Shown: positions 19,995-30,256, counted from the stretch's first letter. The stretch is 64,000 nucleotides of DNA from Xanthomonas sp. XNM01 (GCF_014851915.1 NZ_JACVAP010000001.1:1426001-1490000), one strand, 5' to 3'. Notes: generated by a model not told the origin, from the letters alone. Numbers and translations are program-made.

Positions 19995-22355
19995 GTGGCC
20001 AAGGCACTGACGGAACGCTCCAAGTCCACGCGTGGTGGCGGCAAGGACCGCCCCGAAAAAGGCGCGCCCAGTCCGGGGCGGCAACGCCTGTGGCGCGACC
20101 TGTCGCTGATCGTGGTGGCGCCGCTGCTGCTGTATCTGCTGGCCTGCCTGTTCACCTATTCGGTACAGGATCCGGGCTGGTCGCACAGCGGCAGCGTGGT
20201 CGCGCCGATCGAGAACCTCGGTGGCAAGGCGGGCGCATGGATCGCCGACGTGCTGCGCCAGCTGTTCGGCTACAGCGCGTTCCTGCTGCCGCTGATCCTC
20301 GGCGCGGTCGCCTGGATCGCGCTGTTCGGCCTGGCCGAGGAGGACGAGCTGGGCCCGGCGCTGCGGCTGACCGGCATCGTCGGCTTCCTGATTGCCAGTA
20401 CCGGCTTCCTGCACGTGCGCCTGCTCGGCAGCACCGGTGCGCGCGACGTGACCGACGCCGGCGGTGTGATCGGCCAGCTGGTCGGCAAATCCCTGACCAG
20501 CGGCTTCGGCGACCTGGGCGCCAACCTGTTCCTGGTGGTGCTGCTGCTGATCTCGGTGACGCTGGCCACCGGCCTGTCGTGGTTCAAGGTCATGGAGCAG
20601 ATCGGCGCGGGCATCCTCAAACTGCCCGACCTGCTGCGCCGCAAGACCCAGCAGGCCGAGGACTGGAAGCGCGCGCGCGACATGCGCGAAGAGCGCGTGG
20701 AAGTGCGCAAGACCGAAGCCGTGCAGCGCGCCAAGCGCGAGCCGGTGAAGATCGAGCCACCGCCGGCGCCGGTGGTGGAGAAGAGCGAGCGGGCCAAGCG
20801 CGAGCAGCAGATCCCGATGTTCGCCGGCGTCGATGCCGAAGGCACCGGCCTGCCGTCGCTGTCGCTGCTCGATCCGCCCAAGCCGCAGCCCAAGGGCTAC
20901 GACGAGCAGACGCTGGAAACGCTGTCGCGGCAGATCGAGTTCAAGCTCAAGGACTTCCGGATCGACGTCGAGGTCAAGGAAGCCCAGCCGGGCCCGGTGA
21001 TCACCCGCTTCGAGATGGAGCCGGCGCCGGGCGTGAAGGTCAGCCAGATCAGCTCGCTGGACAAGGACATCGCCCGCGGCCTGTCGGTGAAGTCGGTGCG
21101 CGTGGTCGACGTGATCCCGGGCAAGTCGGTGATCGGCATCGAGATCCCGAACACCCGCCGGGAAATGATCTACCTGACCGAACTGCTGGACTCCAAGGAG
21201 TACGACAAGTCCGCCAGCCCGCTGACCTTGGCCTTGGGCAAGGGTATCAGCGGCCAGCCGGTGGTGGCCGACCTGGCGCGCATGCCGCATCTGCTGGTCG
21301 CCGGCACCACCGGTTCGGGCAAGTCGGTCGCGGTCAACGCGATGGTGCTGAGCCTGCTGTTCAAGGCCACACCGCAGGACCTGCGGATGCTGATGATCGA
21401 CCCGAAGATGCTCGAGCTGAGCGTCTACGAGGGCATCCCGCACCTGCTGGCGCCGGTGGTCACCGACATGAAGGAGGCCGCCAACGGCCTGCGCTGGTGC
21501 GTGGCCGAGATGGAGCGCCGCTACAAGTTGATGAGCGCGGTCGGCGTGCGCAACCTGGCCGGCTTCAACAAGAAGGTGCGCGACGCGGCCGAGTCCGGCC
21601 AGCCGCTGATGGACCCGCTGTTCAAGCCGAACCCGGAACTGGGCGAGGCGCCGCGCGAGCTCGAACCGCTGCCGTACATCGTCATCTTCATCGACGAATT
21701 CGCCGACATGATGATGATCGTCGGCAAGAAGGTCGAGGAGCTGATCGCACGTCTGGCGCAGAAGGCCCGTGCCGCCGGCATCCACCTGATCCTGGCCACG
21801 CAGCGCCCGTCGGTGGACGTGATCACCGGTCTGATCAAGGCCAACATCCCGACCCGCATCGCGTTCCAGGTCAGCTCCAAGATCGACTCGCGCACCATCC
21901 TGGACCAGTCCGGCGCCGAGACGCTGCTGGGCCACGGCGACATGCTGTACCTGCCGCCCGGCACCGCCATGCCCGAGCGCGTGCACGGTGCCTTCGTCTC
22001 CGACGAGGAAGTCCATCGCGTAGTCGAGCATCTCAAGGCCAGCGGCCGGGCCGAGTACATCGAGGGCGTGCTGGACGAGGTGCAGACCATGGGCGACGGC
22101 ACCGTCGTCGGCGCCACCGGCCTGCCCGAGTCGAGCGCCAGCGGCGGCGACGAGTCCGACCCGCTGTACGACGAGGCCGTGCGCATCGTCACCGAGACCC
22201 GGCGTGCATCGATCTCCGGCGTGCAGCGCCGGTTGAAGATCGGCTACAACCGCGCCGCGCGCCTGATCGAGGCGATGGAGGCCGCCGGCGTGGTGACCCC
22301 GCCCGAGCACAACGGCGACCGCAGCGTGCTTGCACCGCCGCCACCGCGCGACTGA
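19995..22355 (+). CDS. ftsK: DNA translocase FtsK
   Basis: A 786-residue septal DNA pump. An N-terminal membrane domain has about four hydrophobic segments (30-190). A short charged linker (~215-275) follows, then the beta motor starting around [22 protein letters not shown], Walker A GTTGSGKS at 437-444, and Walker [12 protein letters not shown]. The C-terminal gamma winged helix ([31 protein letters not shown]) reads KOPS and activates XerD at dif. GTG start at 19995. The dif site that it acts on lies only ~21 kb away in this window (43632-43659). Confidence 0.97.
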   Translation: MAKALTERSKSTRGGGKDRPEKGAPSPGRQRLWRDLSLIVVAPLLLYLLACLFTYSVQDPGWSHSGSVVAPIENLGGKAGAWIADVLRQLFGYSAFLLPLILGAVAWIALFGLAEEDELGPALRLTGIVGFLIASTGFLHVRLLGSTGARDVTDAGGVIGQLVGKSLTSGFGDLGANLFLVVLLLISVTLATGLSWFKVMEQIGAGILKLPDLLRRKTQQAEDWKRARDMREERVEVRKTEAVQRAKREPVKIEPPPAPVVEKSERAKREQQIPMFAGVDAEGTGLPSLSLLDPPKPQPKGYDEQTLETLSRQIEFKLKDFRIDVEVKEAQPGPVITRFEMEPAPGVKVSQISSLDKDIARGLSVKSVRVVDVIPGKSVIGIEIPNTRREMIYLTELLDSKEYDKSASPLTLALGKGISGQPVVADLARMPHLLVAGTTGSGKSVAVNAMVLSLLFKATPQDLRMLMIDPKMLELSVYEGIPHLLAPVVTDMKEAANGLRWCVAEMERRYKLMSAVGVRNLAGFNKKVRDAAESGQPLMDPLFKPNPELGEAPRELEPLPYIVIFIDEFADMMMIVGKKVEELIARLAQKARAAGIHLILATQRPSVDVITGLIKANIPTRIAFQVSSKIDSRTILDQSGAETLLGHGDMLYLPPGTAMPERVHGAFVSDEEVHRVVEHLKASGRAEYIEGVLDEVQTMGDGTVVGATGLPESSASGGDESDPLYDEAVRIVTETRRASISGVQRRLKIGYNRAARLIEAMEAAGVVTPPEHNGDRSVLAPPPPRD

Positions 22356-22847
22356 GGGGGTATCCGGCGCACCGGGCGCGCCACCTTCACGTGCCGCGCG
22401 CCCCCGTCGGGACGGGGAGCCCCCGCAGCAACGTTACCTGCTGCGGAGCGCAGTGCAGGCATGTCGGACGCAGCGGGCTCGACGCGTCGCTGCGCCGGTC
22501 TCCCATACAGCCGAGCAGCGGCCGTCCACGATCCTCCCTCCAGGCGTCGACCGTCGCCGTCCCTGCCTGACCGCAATCGCGTCTCTCCACCGGGCACGCG
22601 CGGCTGCACGTGTGTCGGCGATGCGGGCGGATGGGCGAGGCATCGTGCGTTCCTGCTGGCAATGCATTGGCCGGCCCCGGCGCCAACGCCATCTCGTGCC
22701 GACATGGCGCGCAGTGACCGCCAGCTGCGCGGCCGATGGCTGAACGGGCAGTGCCATCGCCCCCATGGTTCATGCTGCAGGGCTCGCCTGTTCAGCTTCG
22801 TCGCGGCACACTGCGCGCATCCGAACACCGCATCCGAAGAGCCGCCC
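22356..22847. other. Tract without a supportable gene (492 bp)
   Basis: Between ftsK and lolA. Base composition changes irregularly and no frame shows convincing coding character. The last ~50 bp should hold the lolA promoter and ribosome binding site, but I cannot point to clear boxes. Confidence 0.55.
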
Positions 22848-23480
22848 ATGCATCGTTCCTTCCGTATCGCCCGCATCGCTGTCCTCGGACTCGGCCTGGT
22901 CGCCGGCACCGCGTTCGCTGGTGCGCGCGACGAACTGGTCAAGTTCACCACCGGCCTGAAGGGCCTGGAGGGGCAGTTCACCCAGCAGGTGGTCGATGCC
23001 CATGGCCGCACCAAGGAGAACAGTGCAGGCAAGGTCGCCGTGTCTGCGCCACGCCTGTTCCGCTGGGAATACACGAAGCCGTTCGCCCAGCTGATCGTTG
23101 CCGATGGCAGCAAGGTGTGGATCTACGAGCCCGACCTGCAGCAGGCCACGGTCAAGCCGCAGGGCGAGGAAGAGCGCAACAGCCCGCTGGTGGCGCTGTT
23201 CGATCCGGCACGGCTGGAAAAGCAGTTCGATGTCAGTCAGGAAGCGACCGCCAGTGACGGCCTGCAGTGGCTGACCCTGTCGCCGAAGGTCGATGCCGAG
23301 ACCAACTTCCAGATGGCGCGTCTGGGCTTCGGCGCGCAGGGCCTGGCCCGCATGGAAGTGCTGGACCTGGTCGGGCAGAAGACCCTGATCAGTTTCGAAG
23401 GCTGGCGCCGCAATCCCAGCTTCGCTGCCGATACCTTCCGCTTCACCCCGGGCAAGGATGTCGACGTCGTCGGCGAGTAA
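22848..23480 (+). CDS. lolA: Outer-membrane lipoprotein carrier protein LolA
   Basis: A 210-residue periplasmic chaperone that receives lipoproteins from LolCDE and passes them to LolB. A signal peptide (IAVLGLGLVAGTAFAG) covers about residues 8-25. The family signature KGLEGQFTQQVVDAHG and RLFRWEYTKPFAQLIVADG are clear, as is the C-terminal half ending FRFTPGKDVDVV. It is placed between ftsK and rarA, as in most gammaproteobacteria. Confidence 0.96.
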   Translation: MHRSFRIARIAVLGLGLVAGTAFAGARDELVKFTTGLKGLEGQFTQQVVDAHGRTKENSAGKVAVSAPRLFRWEYTKPFAQLIVADGSKVWIYEPDLQQATVKPQGEEERNSPLVALFDPARLEKQFDVSQEATASDGLQWLTLSPKVDAETNFQMARLGFGAQGLARMEVLDLVGQKTLISFEGWRRNPSFAADTFRFTPGKDVDVVGE

Positions 23481-23519
23481 GACCACAGCGGGCGAGGGCA
23501 CCGGCAGTACAATGCGCAG

Positions 23520-24893
23520 GTGCCCAGACCCCGCTCCACTCCGTCGCCCCGATCCGATGACCTGCTGAGCGCCGGCATCGCCGCGCAGCGTGATGCGATG
23601 CGTCCGCTTGCCGAGCGCATGCGCCCGCGCACCCTGGACGAGATGGTCGGCCAGCGCCGGTTGCTGGCGCCGGGTTCGGCGCTGCGGCGTGCGGTCGAGG
23701 GCGGGCGCATCCATTCGATGGTGCTGTGGGGGCCGCCGGGCTGCGGCAAGACCACGCTGGCGCTGCTGCTGGCCCAGTACGCCGACGCCGAGTTCCGTGC
23801 GATCTCCGCGGTGCTGTCCGGCCTGCCCGATGTGCGCCAGGTATTGGCCGAGGCCGGCCAGCGTTTCGATACCGGCCGCCGCACCGTGCTGTTCGTCGAC
23901 GAGGTGCACCGCTTCAACAAGGCGCAGCAGGATGCGTTCCTGCCGCACATCGAACGCGGCAGCATCATCTTCGTCGGTGCCACGACCGAAAATCCTTCGT
24001 TCGAACTGAACTCGGCACTGCTGTCGCGCTGCCGCGTGCACGTGATGGAAGGGGTGTCGGCTGACGACGTGATGGTGGCCCTTCATCGCGCACTGGACGA
24101 CACCGAACGCGGGCTGGGCGGGCAGGGCATCGACGCGCCCGAGCACCTGCTGCGCGAGATCGCCGGCGCCGCCGATGGCGACGTGCGCCGCGCCCTGACC
24201 CTGCTCGAGATCGCCGCCGAACTGGCCGCGGACGAGGAGGGCAGGATCACCGAACAGACCCTGCTGCAGGTGCTGGCCGACCGCACGCGTCGCTTCGACA
24301 AGGGCGGCGAGCAGTTCTACGACCAGATCTCGGCGCTGCACAAGTCGGTGCGTAGCTCGAATCCCGACTCGGCCGTGTACTGGCTGACGCGGATGCTCGA
24401 CGGCGGATGCGATCCGGTCTATCTGGCGCGCCGGCTGACCCGGATGGCGGTCGAGGACATCGGCCTGGCCGACCCGCGTGCGCTGCAGATGGCGGTCGAT
24501 GCCTGGGATACCTACGAACGCCTCGGCAGCCCCGAGGGCGATCTTGCCCTGGCCCAGGTCGCGATCTATCTGGCCAGCACGGCCAAGTCGAATGCCGCCT
24601 ACAAGGCGTTCAACCAGGCCAAGGCCGACGTGCGCCAGTACGGCACCCAGGAGGTGCCGCTGCATCTGCGCAACGCGCCGACCAGGCTGATGAAACAACT
24701 CGGCTACGGCAAGGATTACCAGTACGACCACGATGCCGATGGCGGCATCGCGCTGGACCAGACCGGCTTTCCCGATGCGATGGGTGAGCGCGTCTATTAC
24801 GAACCGGTCGAGCGTGGCCTGGAGATCAAACTGAAGGACAAGCTCGACCGCCTGCGCGATGCCCGCCGCCGCGCCCGCGGCGACGCCGACTGA
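23520..24893 (+). CDS. rarA: Replication-associated recombination protein A (RarA/MgsA)
   Basis: A 457-residue AAA+ clamp-loader-like ATPase acting at stalled forks. Walker A GPPGCGKT is at 71-78, Walker B LFVDEVHRFNKAQQDAFLP follows, then sensor 1 VGATTENPSFELNSALLSRC and the tetramerisation region (LARRLTRMAVEDIGLADP). The start is GTG at 23520. A TACAAT box at 23507-23512 is just upstream, so the message may have a very short leader. It is followed closely by crcB. Confidence 0.95.
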   Translation: MPRPRSTPSPRSDDLLSAGIAAQRDAMRPLAERMRPRTLDEMVGQRRLLAPGSALRRAVEGGRIHSMVLWGPPGCGKTTLALLLAQYADAEFRAISAVLSGLPDVRQVLAEAGQRFDTGRRTVLFVDEVHRFNKAQQDAFLPHIERGSIIFVGATTENPSFELNSALLSRCRVHVMEGVSADDVMVALHRALDDTERGLGGQGIDAPEHLLREIAGAADGDVRRALTLLEIAAELAADEEGRITEQTLLQVLADRTRRFDKGGEQFYDQISALHKSVRSSNPDSAVYWLTRMLDGGCDPVYLARRLTRMAVEDIGLADPRALQMAVDAWDTYERLGSPEGDLALAQVAIYLASTAKSNAAYKAFNQAKADVRQYGTQEVPLHLRNAPTRLMKQLGYGKDYQYDHDADGGIALDQTGFPDAMGERVYYEPVERGLEIKLKDKLDRLRDARRRARGDAD

Positions 24894-24903
24894 GGAACGC
24901 ACG

Positions 24904-25302
24904 ATGGGCCAGCTGTTCGGATCGTTCCTGGCGGTGGGCACCGGTGCCGCGATCGGCGCGTGGCTGCGCTGGGGGCTGGGCCTGTGGCTCAACTCGCCGC
25001 GCCACGGCGCGATTCCGCTGGGAACCCTGGCCGCCAACCTGATCGGCGGCTATGCGATCGGCGTGGTCATGGCCTGGTTCGTCGCACGCCCGGATCTGCC
25101 GCCGGAATGGCGCCTGTTCATCGTGACCGGCCTGCTCGGCGGCCTGACCACGTTCTCCTCGTTCTCGGCCGAGGTGGTGCAGATGCTGCTGCGCCAGCAG
25201 TACGGCACCGCGCTGACGACAACGCTGCTGCACCTGGGCGGCTCGCTGACGATGACCGCGCTGGGCGTGTGGACCCACCGCACCGTGGCCGGTGCCGGCT
25301 GA
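24904..25302 (+). CDS. crcB: Fluoride ion exporter CrcB/Fluc
   Basis: A 132-residue four-helix membrane protein that forms dual-topology dimers exporting fluoride. The signature GAAIGAWLRWGLG, the segment TLAANLIGGYAIGV and GLLGGLTTFSSFSAEV (with the TTFSSF phenylalanine-box motif) are all seen. It starts 10 bp after rarA. I found no fluoride riboswitch-like sequence in the tiny gap, so it is probably expressed from the rarA message. Confidence 0.96.
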   Translation: MGQLFGSFLAVGTGAAIGAWLRWGLGLWLNSPRHGAIPLGTLAANLIGGYAIGVVMAWFVARPDLPPEWRLFIVTGLLGGLTTFSSFSAEVVQMLLRQQYGTALTTTLLHLGGSLTMTALGVWTHRTVAGAG

Positions 25303-25392
25303 CCCACGCCGCAGCGCAAGAACTGCGAAGCGCGCGTGCCATCGCAGCCGCTACGCTTCGGATCGGTTCGGACAGCGATCGATGGCAACGGC

Positions 25393-26208
25393 ATGAACGC
25401 GGCACGCAGGGCACTGTGGTACATCGAGAGCCACTTCGCAGAAGACATCGCGCTGCCGGACGTCGCCGCGGCGGTCGGCGTGTCGCCCTTCCATCTTTCG
25501 CGCCTGTTCCAGGCGGCTACCGGCACACCGCTGGTCAGGTACCTTCGCGGCCGCCGCCTGACCGAGGCGGCGCGTCGGCTGGCCGATGGTACCGACAGCA
25601 TCCTCGCGCTCGCACTGGCGGCCGGTTATGCCTCGCATGGCAGTTTCACCCGCGCGTTCGGCGAGCAGTTCGGCCGTACGCCGGGAGAAGTCCGCCAGCA
25701 TGGGCTGAAGGGGCTCGCCTTGGTCGAGGCGATCGCGCTGGACGCCGTCACCACGCCATGCACGCATCCGCCGCGCATCGCCGACGCCGGTCCGCTGCTG
25801 GTCGCCGGAGTCGGTGCCCGCCACCGCGGCGCCTCGGTCGCCGCCATCCCGTCGCAGTGGCAGCTGCTGCTGGCACAGACGCCGCGCCCGCAGGGCATCG
25901 CCTACGGCGTGTGCTGCAACGACGACGAGGATGGCAGCTTCGACTACATCGCCGGCATCGAGGTCGCCTCGTTCGCGCGGCTTCCATCGCACTGGCAGGC
26001 GATCCGCGTTCCCGCCAGGCGCTACGTGGTCGGGCACCACGCGGGCCACGTTTCCGGGATCCGCGCGACCTGGCTCTGGCTGCTCGACGACTACCTGCCC
26101 GCGGCCGGCCTCGTCCTGGCCGACGCGCCCGAGTTCGAGCGCTACGACGCGCGCTTCGACGACACCACCGGCCTTGGCGGCGTCGACATCTGGCTGCCGC
26201 TGGCCTGA
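25393..26208 (+). CDS. AraC-family regulator with GyrI-like effector domain
   Basis: A 271-residue protein. Residues ~1-105 hold two helix-turn-helix units of the AraC type (DVAAAVGVSPFHLSRLFQAATG, then AAGYASHGSFTRAFGEQFGRTPGEVR). The rest (about 130-271) resembles a GyrI/SOB small-molecule-binding domain with a terminal FERYDARFD...IWLPL. This order (DNA-binding first) matches the Rob/SoxS-GyrI class. It is probably a transcriptional regulator responding to an unknown compound. The secreted hydrolase gene starts 18 bp downstream and may be co-regulated. The start at 25393 fits the domain; an in-frame GTG lies 57 bp upstream. Confidence 0.85.
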   Translation: MNAARRALWYIESHFAEDIALPDVAAAVGVSPFHLSRLFQAATGTPLVRYLRGRRLTEAARRLADGTDSILALALAAGYASHGSFTRAFGEQFGRTPGEVRQHGLKGLALVEAIALDAVTTPCTHPPRIADAGPLLVAGVGARHRGASVAAIPSQWQLLLAQTPRPQGIAYGVCCNDDEDGSFDYIAGIEVASFARLPSHWQAIRVPARRYVVGHHAGHVSGIRATWLWLLDDYLPAAGLVLADAPEFERYDARFDDTTGLGGVDIWLPLA

Positions 26209-26226
26209 CCTCCCACAAGGAACACC

Positions 26227-27330
26227 ATGAATCGATCGATGATCCGCTGGTTCGCCGCGGTACTGTGCCTGTCCGCGATGCCGCAACCCCTGCTGGCACA
26301 GACGCACGCGGTGGGCGAACGCCACGGGGTGGCCCGCCATGAGCCTGCCGCGGTGCGCGATGCGCAGCACCGTGCCGAGGTGCGGTACACGGTGTGGTAT
26401 CCGGCCCCCCCGGGACTCGTGGAACGGGACCTGACGATCGGGCTACCGGAATCGCCGCTGTTCGTCGGCGGTCGTGCCGCCGCGGACGCGCCGGTCGCTC
26501 CCGGCCGCTTCCCGACCATCCTGCTGTCGCACGGCAACGGCGGAAGCGCACGGATGATGGCCTGGTTCGGTACCGGTCTGGCACGCTTGGGCCATGTGGT
26601 CATCGCCGTGGACCATCCCGGCAACACGGCGCTGGACCCACTCACGGCCGCCGGCGCCGCCTTGCCCTGGGAACGTGCGGGCGACCTCGGCGCCGCACTC
26701 CGGGCCGTCCGCGACGACCACGCACTGGCGCCGCATCTGGACATGGATCGGCTGGCGACGGCCGGGTTCTCCGCCGGTGGGTTCACCGCCCTGGTGGCGG
26801 CTGGCGCACGGGTCGACCTGCCGCGGCTGGAACGGTTCTGCGCCGCCAATCCGGCCGATGGTGTCTGCCTGCCGCAGGTGGAAACACCGCACATCAGCGC
26901 ACGGGACAGGCAGGAGGCGGCCACCTCGCCGGCGCTGGCGCCCTTCATGCGCCGCGCCGCCGGCGATCACGCGCTCGTGGGCGTGCGGGCGGTGTTCGTG
27001 ATGGCGCCTGCGCTGGTGCAGGCGCTGGACCAGGAGGCGTTGGGCAGGCTGCAACAGCCGCTGCGGATCATGCAGGGCGATGCGGATACGGTGGCCCCGG
27101 CCGCCACCAATGCACGCGTGCTGGCCGGTCTGGTTCCGGCTGCGGTCCTGAGCGAACACGCCGGGGCAGGGCATTACGACTTCCTGGCGGCCTGCACGGA
27201 GCTGGGGCGGCAGCGGCTTGCAACGCTGTGCGGCAACGCTGCATCGCAGGCCGCCACCCACGCCCAAGCGATCGCACTGGCGCATGCGTTCCTGTCGCGC
27301 GCACTGCCGGCGTCTGATCCGGAAGGCTGA
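26227..27330 (+). CDS. Secreted alpha/beta hydrolase (PAF-acetylhydrolase/dienelactone-hydrolase-like)
   Basis: A 367-residue protein with a signal peptide (WFAAVLCLSAMPQPLLAQ). The hydrolase fold shows the oxyanion segment LLSHGNGGSARMM (about 97-109), the nucleophile elbow GFSAGG (about 180-185), a late aspartate in QGDADTVAP and histidine in AGAGHYDF. It is likely a periplasmic or exported esterase; the substrate is unknown. The 5' end lies 18 bp after the AraC-type regulator gene. Confidence 0.85.
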   Translation: MNRSMIRWFAAVLCLSAMPQPLLAQTHAVGERHGVARHEPAAVRDAQHRAEVRYTVWYPAPPGLVERDLTIGLPESPLFVGGRAAADAPVAPGRFPTILLSHGNGGSARMMAWFGTGLARLGHVVIAVDHPGNTALDPLTAAGAALPWERAGDLGAALRAVRDDHALAPHLDMDRLATAGFSAGGFTALVAAGARVDLPRLERFCAANPADGVCLPQVETPHISARDRQEAATSPALAPFMRRAAGDHALVGVRAVFVMAPALVQALDQEALGRLQQPLRIMQGDADTVAPAATNARVLAGLVPAAVLSEHAGAGHYDFLAACTELGRQRLATLCGNAASQAATHAQAIALAHAFLSRALPASDPEG

Positions 27331-27571
27331 TCCAGGCCCTGCACACCACACGACATGCTCAGGCCGTGACTGCACGCGCCCTGCATCTTCCGCGTGCCAC
27401 AGTGCGGCGTCCACCCGATGCGCCGACGCACGCAGGACACCTGCGGCTGGCGCGCGCCTTGCGGCTGAACACGGACTCCGCCCGATTTTTCCGCTGATGG
27501 CACGGCGTTTGGCCGGCCCGCAGCGCGAAGCGGACGAGCGGGGCAGAGCACCGTCGCCAACGGAGTGAGCC

Positions 27572-29290
27572 ATGAAACGCTTCCTGAAGTACGTCGCCAC
27601 CCTGGTGCTGGCGCTGGTCGCCGCTGCGGTGCTTTTCCTGTACTGGCCGCTGTACCGGCCCGCGCCACCGGATGCCGAAAACGCGCAGCCGGTGGATGTG
27701 GTCCTGGTGGGCGGCGGCATCATGAGCGTCACCCTGGCCACGCTGCTGCAAGAGCTGGAGCCAGGCTGGACGATGCATCTGTACGAACGTCTGGACGACG
27801 TCGCGCTGGAGAGCTCGAACGGGTGGAACAACGCCGGCACTGGTCATTCGGCGTTCGCCGAGCTCAACTACACGCCGGAACTGCCGGATGGGACGATCGA
27901 AACCACGCGTGCGGTCGGCATCGCCGAGCAGTTCGAGGTCTCGCGCCAGTTCTGGGCCCATCAGGTCGCAACCGGGCGCCTCGGCGAGCCGGGCGACTTC
28001 ATCAATGCAACGCCGCACATGAGTTTCGTCTGGGGCGAAGACCGCATCGACTACCTGCGTCGGCGCCATGCCGCGCTGGTCAGGAACCCGCTGTTCTACG
28101 GGATGGAATTCACCACCGACCGCGCCCGGATCGAGGCGTGGGCGCCGCTGGTCATGGAGGGAAGGGATCCGCATCAGCAGGTCGCCGCGACCTACATGCC
28201 GCTGGGCACCGATGTGAACTTCGGCGTCATCACCACCCAGCTGACCCACGCGCTGCAGCGCCAGCCCGGTTTCCAACTGCATCTGCAGCACGAAGTCCGG
28301 GCCCTGAACCAGAACGAGGACAGGACCTGGAACGTCACCGTCCGCGACCTGGCCAGCGGCGAGGACCGCACGATCAAGTCGCGGTTCGTGTTCATTGGCG
28401 CAGGTGGTGCCGCGCTTCCGCTGCTGCAGGCCTCGGGCATTCCAGAAGCACGCAACTATGGCGGCTTTCCGGTGGGCGGACAGTTCCTCGCGTTCCGCTC
28501 GCCGGAGATCGCCAACCGGCATCGCGTGAAGGTATACGGGATGGCCGACACCGGCTCGCCGCCGATGTCCGTGCCACACATCGACGCACGCCGGCTGGAC
28601 GGCGAGCCGGTGGTGCTGTTCGGCCCGTTCGCGCTGTACAGCACGCGTTTCCTGAAGGAAGGCTCCTGGTTCGACCTGTATTCGTCGGTCAACCAGCACA
28701 ACGTCGCCGGCATGGTGTCGGTCGGCCGGGAGAACCTCGACCTGGTCAGCTACCTCCTGCAGCAGGCGCGGCTGGACGACGAGGGCCGCCAGGCCGAGCT
28801 GCTCAAGTACTTCCCCAACGCCCGACGTGGCGACTGGGAGCTGGTGACCGCGGGCCAGCGCGTCCAGATCATCAAGCGCAATCCGGAAACCGGCACGACC
28901 AGCCTGGAGTTCGGCACGGAAATCGTCGCCGACCAGCACCACACGATCGCCGCACTGCTGGGCGCATCGCCGGGCGCATCCACCTCGCCGCCGATCATGC
29001 TCAGCCTGCTCGCCAAGGCGTTCCCCGAACAGATGGACGCGGGCTGGCAGGAGCGGCTGAAAGACATCATCCCCAGCTATGGCCAGGCCATCAACGAAAG
29101 CCCACAGCTGACGAACCGCATCCGCCGCATGACCAGCGAACGCCTGCGCCTGCCATACGTGGACGTTCCGGAAGGCCCGGGCACCGGCCTGCAACCAGCG
29201 CCCGTCGCCGAACCCGATGTCCAGCAGCAACCCGAGCTGATGCCCGAGGAGCAGCGCCAGCGGGGTGATCGGGAACTGCAGTCACTCTAG
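27572..29290 (+). CDS. mqo: Malate:quinone oxidoreductase
   Basis: A 572-residue FAD-dependent, membrane-associated malate dehydrogenase that passes electrons to quinone. The FAD motif [24 protein letters not shown] begins near residue 43. The family signatures [23 protein letters not shown] and [16 protein letters not shown] are present. An N-terminal hydrophobic segment (about 7-25) may anchor it, as in some other Mqo proteins. The last ~60 residues form a Gln/Glu/Pro-rich tail. This is the last chromosomal gene before the prophage stack; the next ~115 bp are noncoding. Confidence 0.95.
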   Translation: MKRFLKYVATLVLALVAAAVLFLYWPLYRPAPPDAENAQPVDVVLVGGGIMSVTLATLLQELEPGWTMHLYERLDDVALESSNGWNNAGTGHSAFAELNYTPELPDGTIETTRAVGIAEQFEVSRQFWAHQVATGRLGEPGDFINATPHMSFVWGEDRIDYLRRRHAALVRNPLFYGMEFTTDRARIEAWAPLVMEGRDPHQQVAATYMPLGTDVNFGVITTQLTHALQRQPGFQLHLQHEVRALNQNEDRTWNVTVRDLASGEDRTIKSRFVFIGAGGAALPLLQASGIPEARNYGGFPVGGQFLAFRSPEIANRHRVKVYGMADTGSPPMSVPHIDARRLDGEPVVLFGPFALYSTRFLKEGSWFDLYSSVNQHNVAGMVSVGRENLDLVSYLLQQARLDDEGRQAELLKYFPNARRGDWELVTAGQRVQIIKRNPETGTTSLEFGTEIVADQHHTIAALLGASPGASTSPPIMLSLLAKAFPEQMDAGWQERLKDIIPSYGQAINESPQLTNRIRRMTSERLRLPYVDVPEGPGTGLQPAPVAEPDVQQQPELMPEEQRQRGDRELQSL

Positions 29291-29404
29291 TGCACGTGTG
29301 CAACAACGGCCGCAGGCGCAGCGCTGGATCGAGAACGGCTTGGAGCTGGTCATGGCAGCGGCGCCGTAGCGATTGAGAAAGACCGAACCGAACAGCCAAC
29401 CAGA

Positions 29405-29432
29405 CAATTACATAATATACAGACCGCTGGAA
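29405..29432. other. Xer attachment site, left end of prophage A
   Basis: The XerD-side arm ACATAA and core TATACA (29416-29421) match the intact dif at 43632-43659. The sequence after the core (GACCGCTGG) no longer matches the XerC arm TTATGCGAAAT. This is the hybrid site expected when phage DNA with a one-armed attP joins dif. The regulator gene of prophage A ends inside it. Confidence 0.9.
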
Positions 29433-29788
29433 TTGGCCTGAGAGCCAACCACCACCGAAGCCTTATTTTGCTGGGCTTTTGCACCCATCGGCAGACTGAT
29501 TCCGATTGCGCATAGTGCAATCAAAGCCGTCGTCGCCAGCTTCCGCCAGACGGCTTTTTCTTCGCGGCTCACTGCTCGCGCTTCTCCAACGATTCCGAGC
29601 ACCTTGGCCAGCGGCTCGCCGGTCAAACCCGCGAGGGTGGCGCACATCACTGTGTCTGGCAGCGAGTAGCCAGATTTCCAGTTCGCAATGGTGCCGCGTG
29701 ACACCCCGAGCTGCCTTGCGAACTCGGCATCACTCGTCACACCAAGGGCCTTCCTGGCCGTGTCGATCAAGTCCGTGACCGTTTGCAT
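29408..29788 (-). CDS. Prophage A HTH regulator, truncated at att site
   Basis: A 126-residue protein as integrated. Residues ~1-65 form an XRE-type helix-turn-helix (AEFARQLGVSRGTIANWKSG) and ~88-105 are hydrophobic (ALIALCAIGISLPMG), followed by an Ala/Gln/Ser-rich stretch. It resembles DUF3693-type phage regulators (recalled, not searched). The last codons (Leu-Tyr-Ile-Met) lie in the Xer core and the stop is chromosomal. In the circular phage the frame would continue in phase into 36846-36718, giving 167 residues with a second hydrophobic segment. It is divergent from the early operon, with repeat operators between. Likely repressor or immunity protein; not proven. Confidence 0.85.
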   Translation of the reverse strand: MQTVTDLIDTARKALGVTSDAEFARQLGVSRGTIANWKSGYSLPDTVMCATLAGLTGEPLAKVLGIVGEARAVSREEKAVWRKLATTALIALCAIGISLPMGAKAQQNKASVVVGSQANSSGLYIM

Positions 29789-29789
29789 C

Positions 29790-29855
29790 GTTCAACCCCG
29801 TTGACAGTCGCGTTCAACCCCTTTATACAGTGCCCTGTGCTCAACGGCGTTGAGC
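29790..29855. promoter_or_regulatory. Prophage A operator repeats
   Basis: Repeats of GTTCAAC/GTTGA occur at 29790-29805 and 29812-29818, and a perfect inverted repeat GCTCAACGGCGTTGAGC lies at 29839-29855. They surround the early promoter and the regulator start, as expected for operators of the adjacent HTH protein. Confidence 0.7.
29801..29829 (+). promoter_or_regulatory. Prophage A early promoter
   Basis: Consensus -35 TTGACA (29801-29806), 17-bp spacer and -10 TATACA (29824-29829) face the early operon. The -35 overlaps one operator repeat and another lies in the spacer, so repression by the regulator is likely. Confidence 0.8.
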
Positions 29856-29860
29856 ACACC

Positions 29861-29914
29861 CGCCCCCCGGTGCCCTAGCCGGGGCGCGCGGGTCTAGGGC
29901 GCTAGGGCAGGGGA
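29861..29914 (+). repeat. Conserved leader element shared by prophages A and B
   Basis: About 53 bp, nearly identical to 37303-37355, in the 5' untranslated region between the early promoter and first gene. It contains CCCTAG...CTAGGG arms able to form a hairpin. The flanking operators and genes differ between A and B, so conservation of this block suggests a function in RNA or DNA form. Confidence 0.7.
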
Positions 29915-29927
29915 TAGGGGACAACCA

Positions 29928-30050
29928 ATGAAACTCTGGCAGCTGATCGAGGCGCGCAAGGTCGCGCTCTCCTGGGGCGCAATGCGTGAGGTCGCACGCT
30001 GGGATGCAGCCATTGAGGCCCGTATCGCGCTCATCGGGGCGCGGCCATGA
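29928..30050 (+). CDS. Small phage early protein
   Basis: A 40-residue basic helical peptide (MKLWQLIEARKVALSWGAMR...). It is the first gene after the early promoter, and its stop overlaps the next start (ATGA at 30047-30050). Prophage C has a 57-residue gene in the same slot (50920-51093), also ending in an A-rich helix with ADWNAAIALR-like sequence. Function unknown. Confidence 0.65.
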   Translation: MKLWQLIEARKVALSWGAMREVARWDAAIEARIALIGARP

Positions 30051-30256
30051 TCGCGCTCGCATCCATCGACCCGAACTGGGCGCTTCCGTTCGCTGGCGGC
30101 CTCCTATTCGTCATGGCCGGCGTCTTCCTTGGTGCCGTGCTTACCTACGCCGGTGATCGCGCAGACCAGCGTCTGGCATCGGAGCGTCGTCGCGTCCAGC
30201 TGCTCTCCGACGCGTACCACTTCCTCGAAGCTCACCGCGCGCAGGTCACCGCATGA
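30047..30256 (+). CDS. Small phage membrane protein
   Basis: A 69-residue protein with one membrane segment (about 12-34, ALPFAGGLLFVMAGVFLGAVL) and a C-terminal basic helix ending LLSDAYHFLEAHRAQVTA. The C-terminal motif is shared with the corresponding genes of prophage B (LSDAYRFLAAPRAQVQP) and C (LSEAGRFLARHRAQVAA), while the N-terminal halves differ. It overlaps both neighbours by ATGA. Function unknown. Confidence 0.8.
   Translation: MIALASIDPNWALPFAGGLLFVMAGVFLGAVLTYAGDRADQRLASERRRVQLLSDAYHFLEAHRAQVTA

Noticed and set aside
24894..24903. Fluoride riboswitch for crcB
   Set aside because: Only 10 bp separate rarA and crcB and nothing like the riboswitch core is seen.
27572..27650. Mqo N-terminal hydrophobic segment as a novel membrane fusion
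   Set aside because: Other Mqo proteins, including E. coli, also begin with a hydrophobic or signal-like segment.
29290..29405. tRNA or integrase-type attachment gene at the prophage edge
   Set aside because: No tRNA-like sequence and no integrase gene in any prophage; the dif-type cores explain the boundaries.
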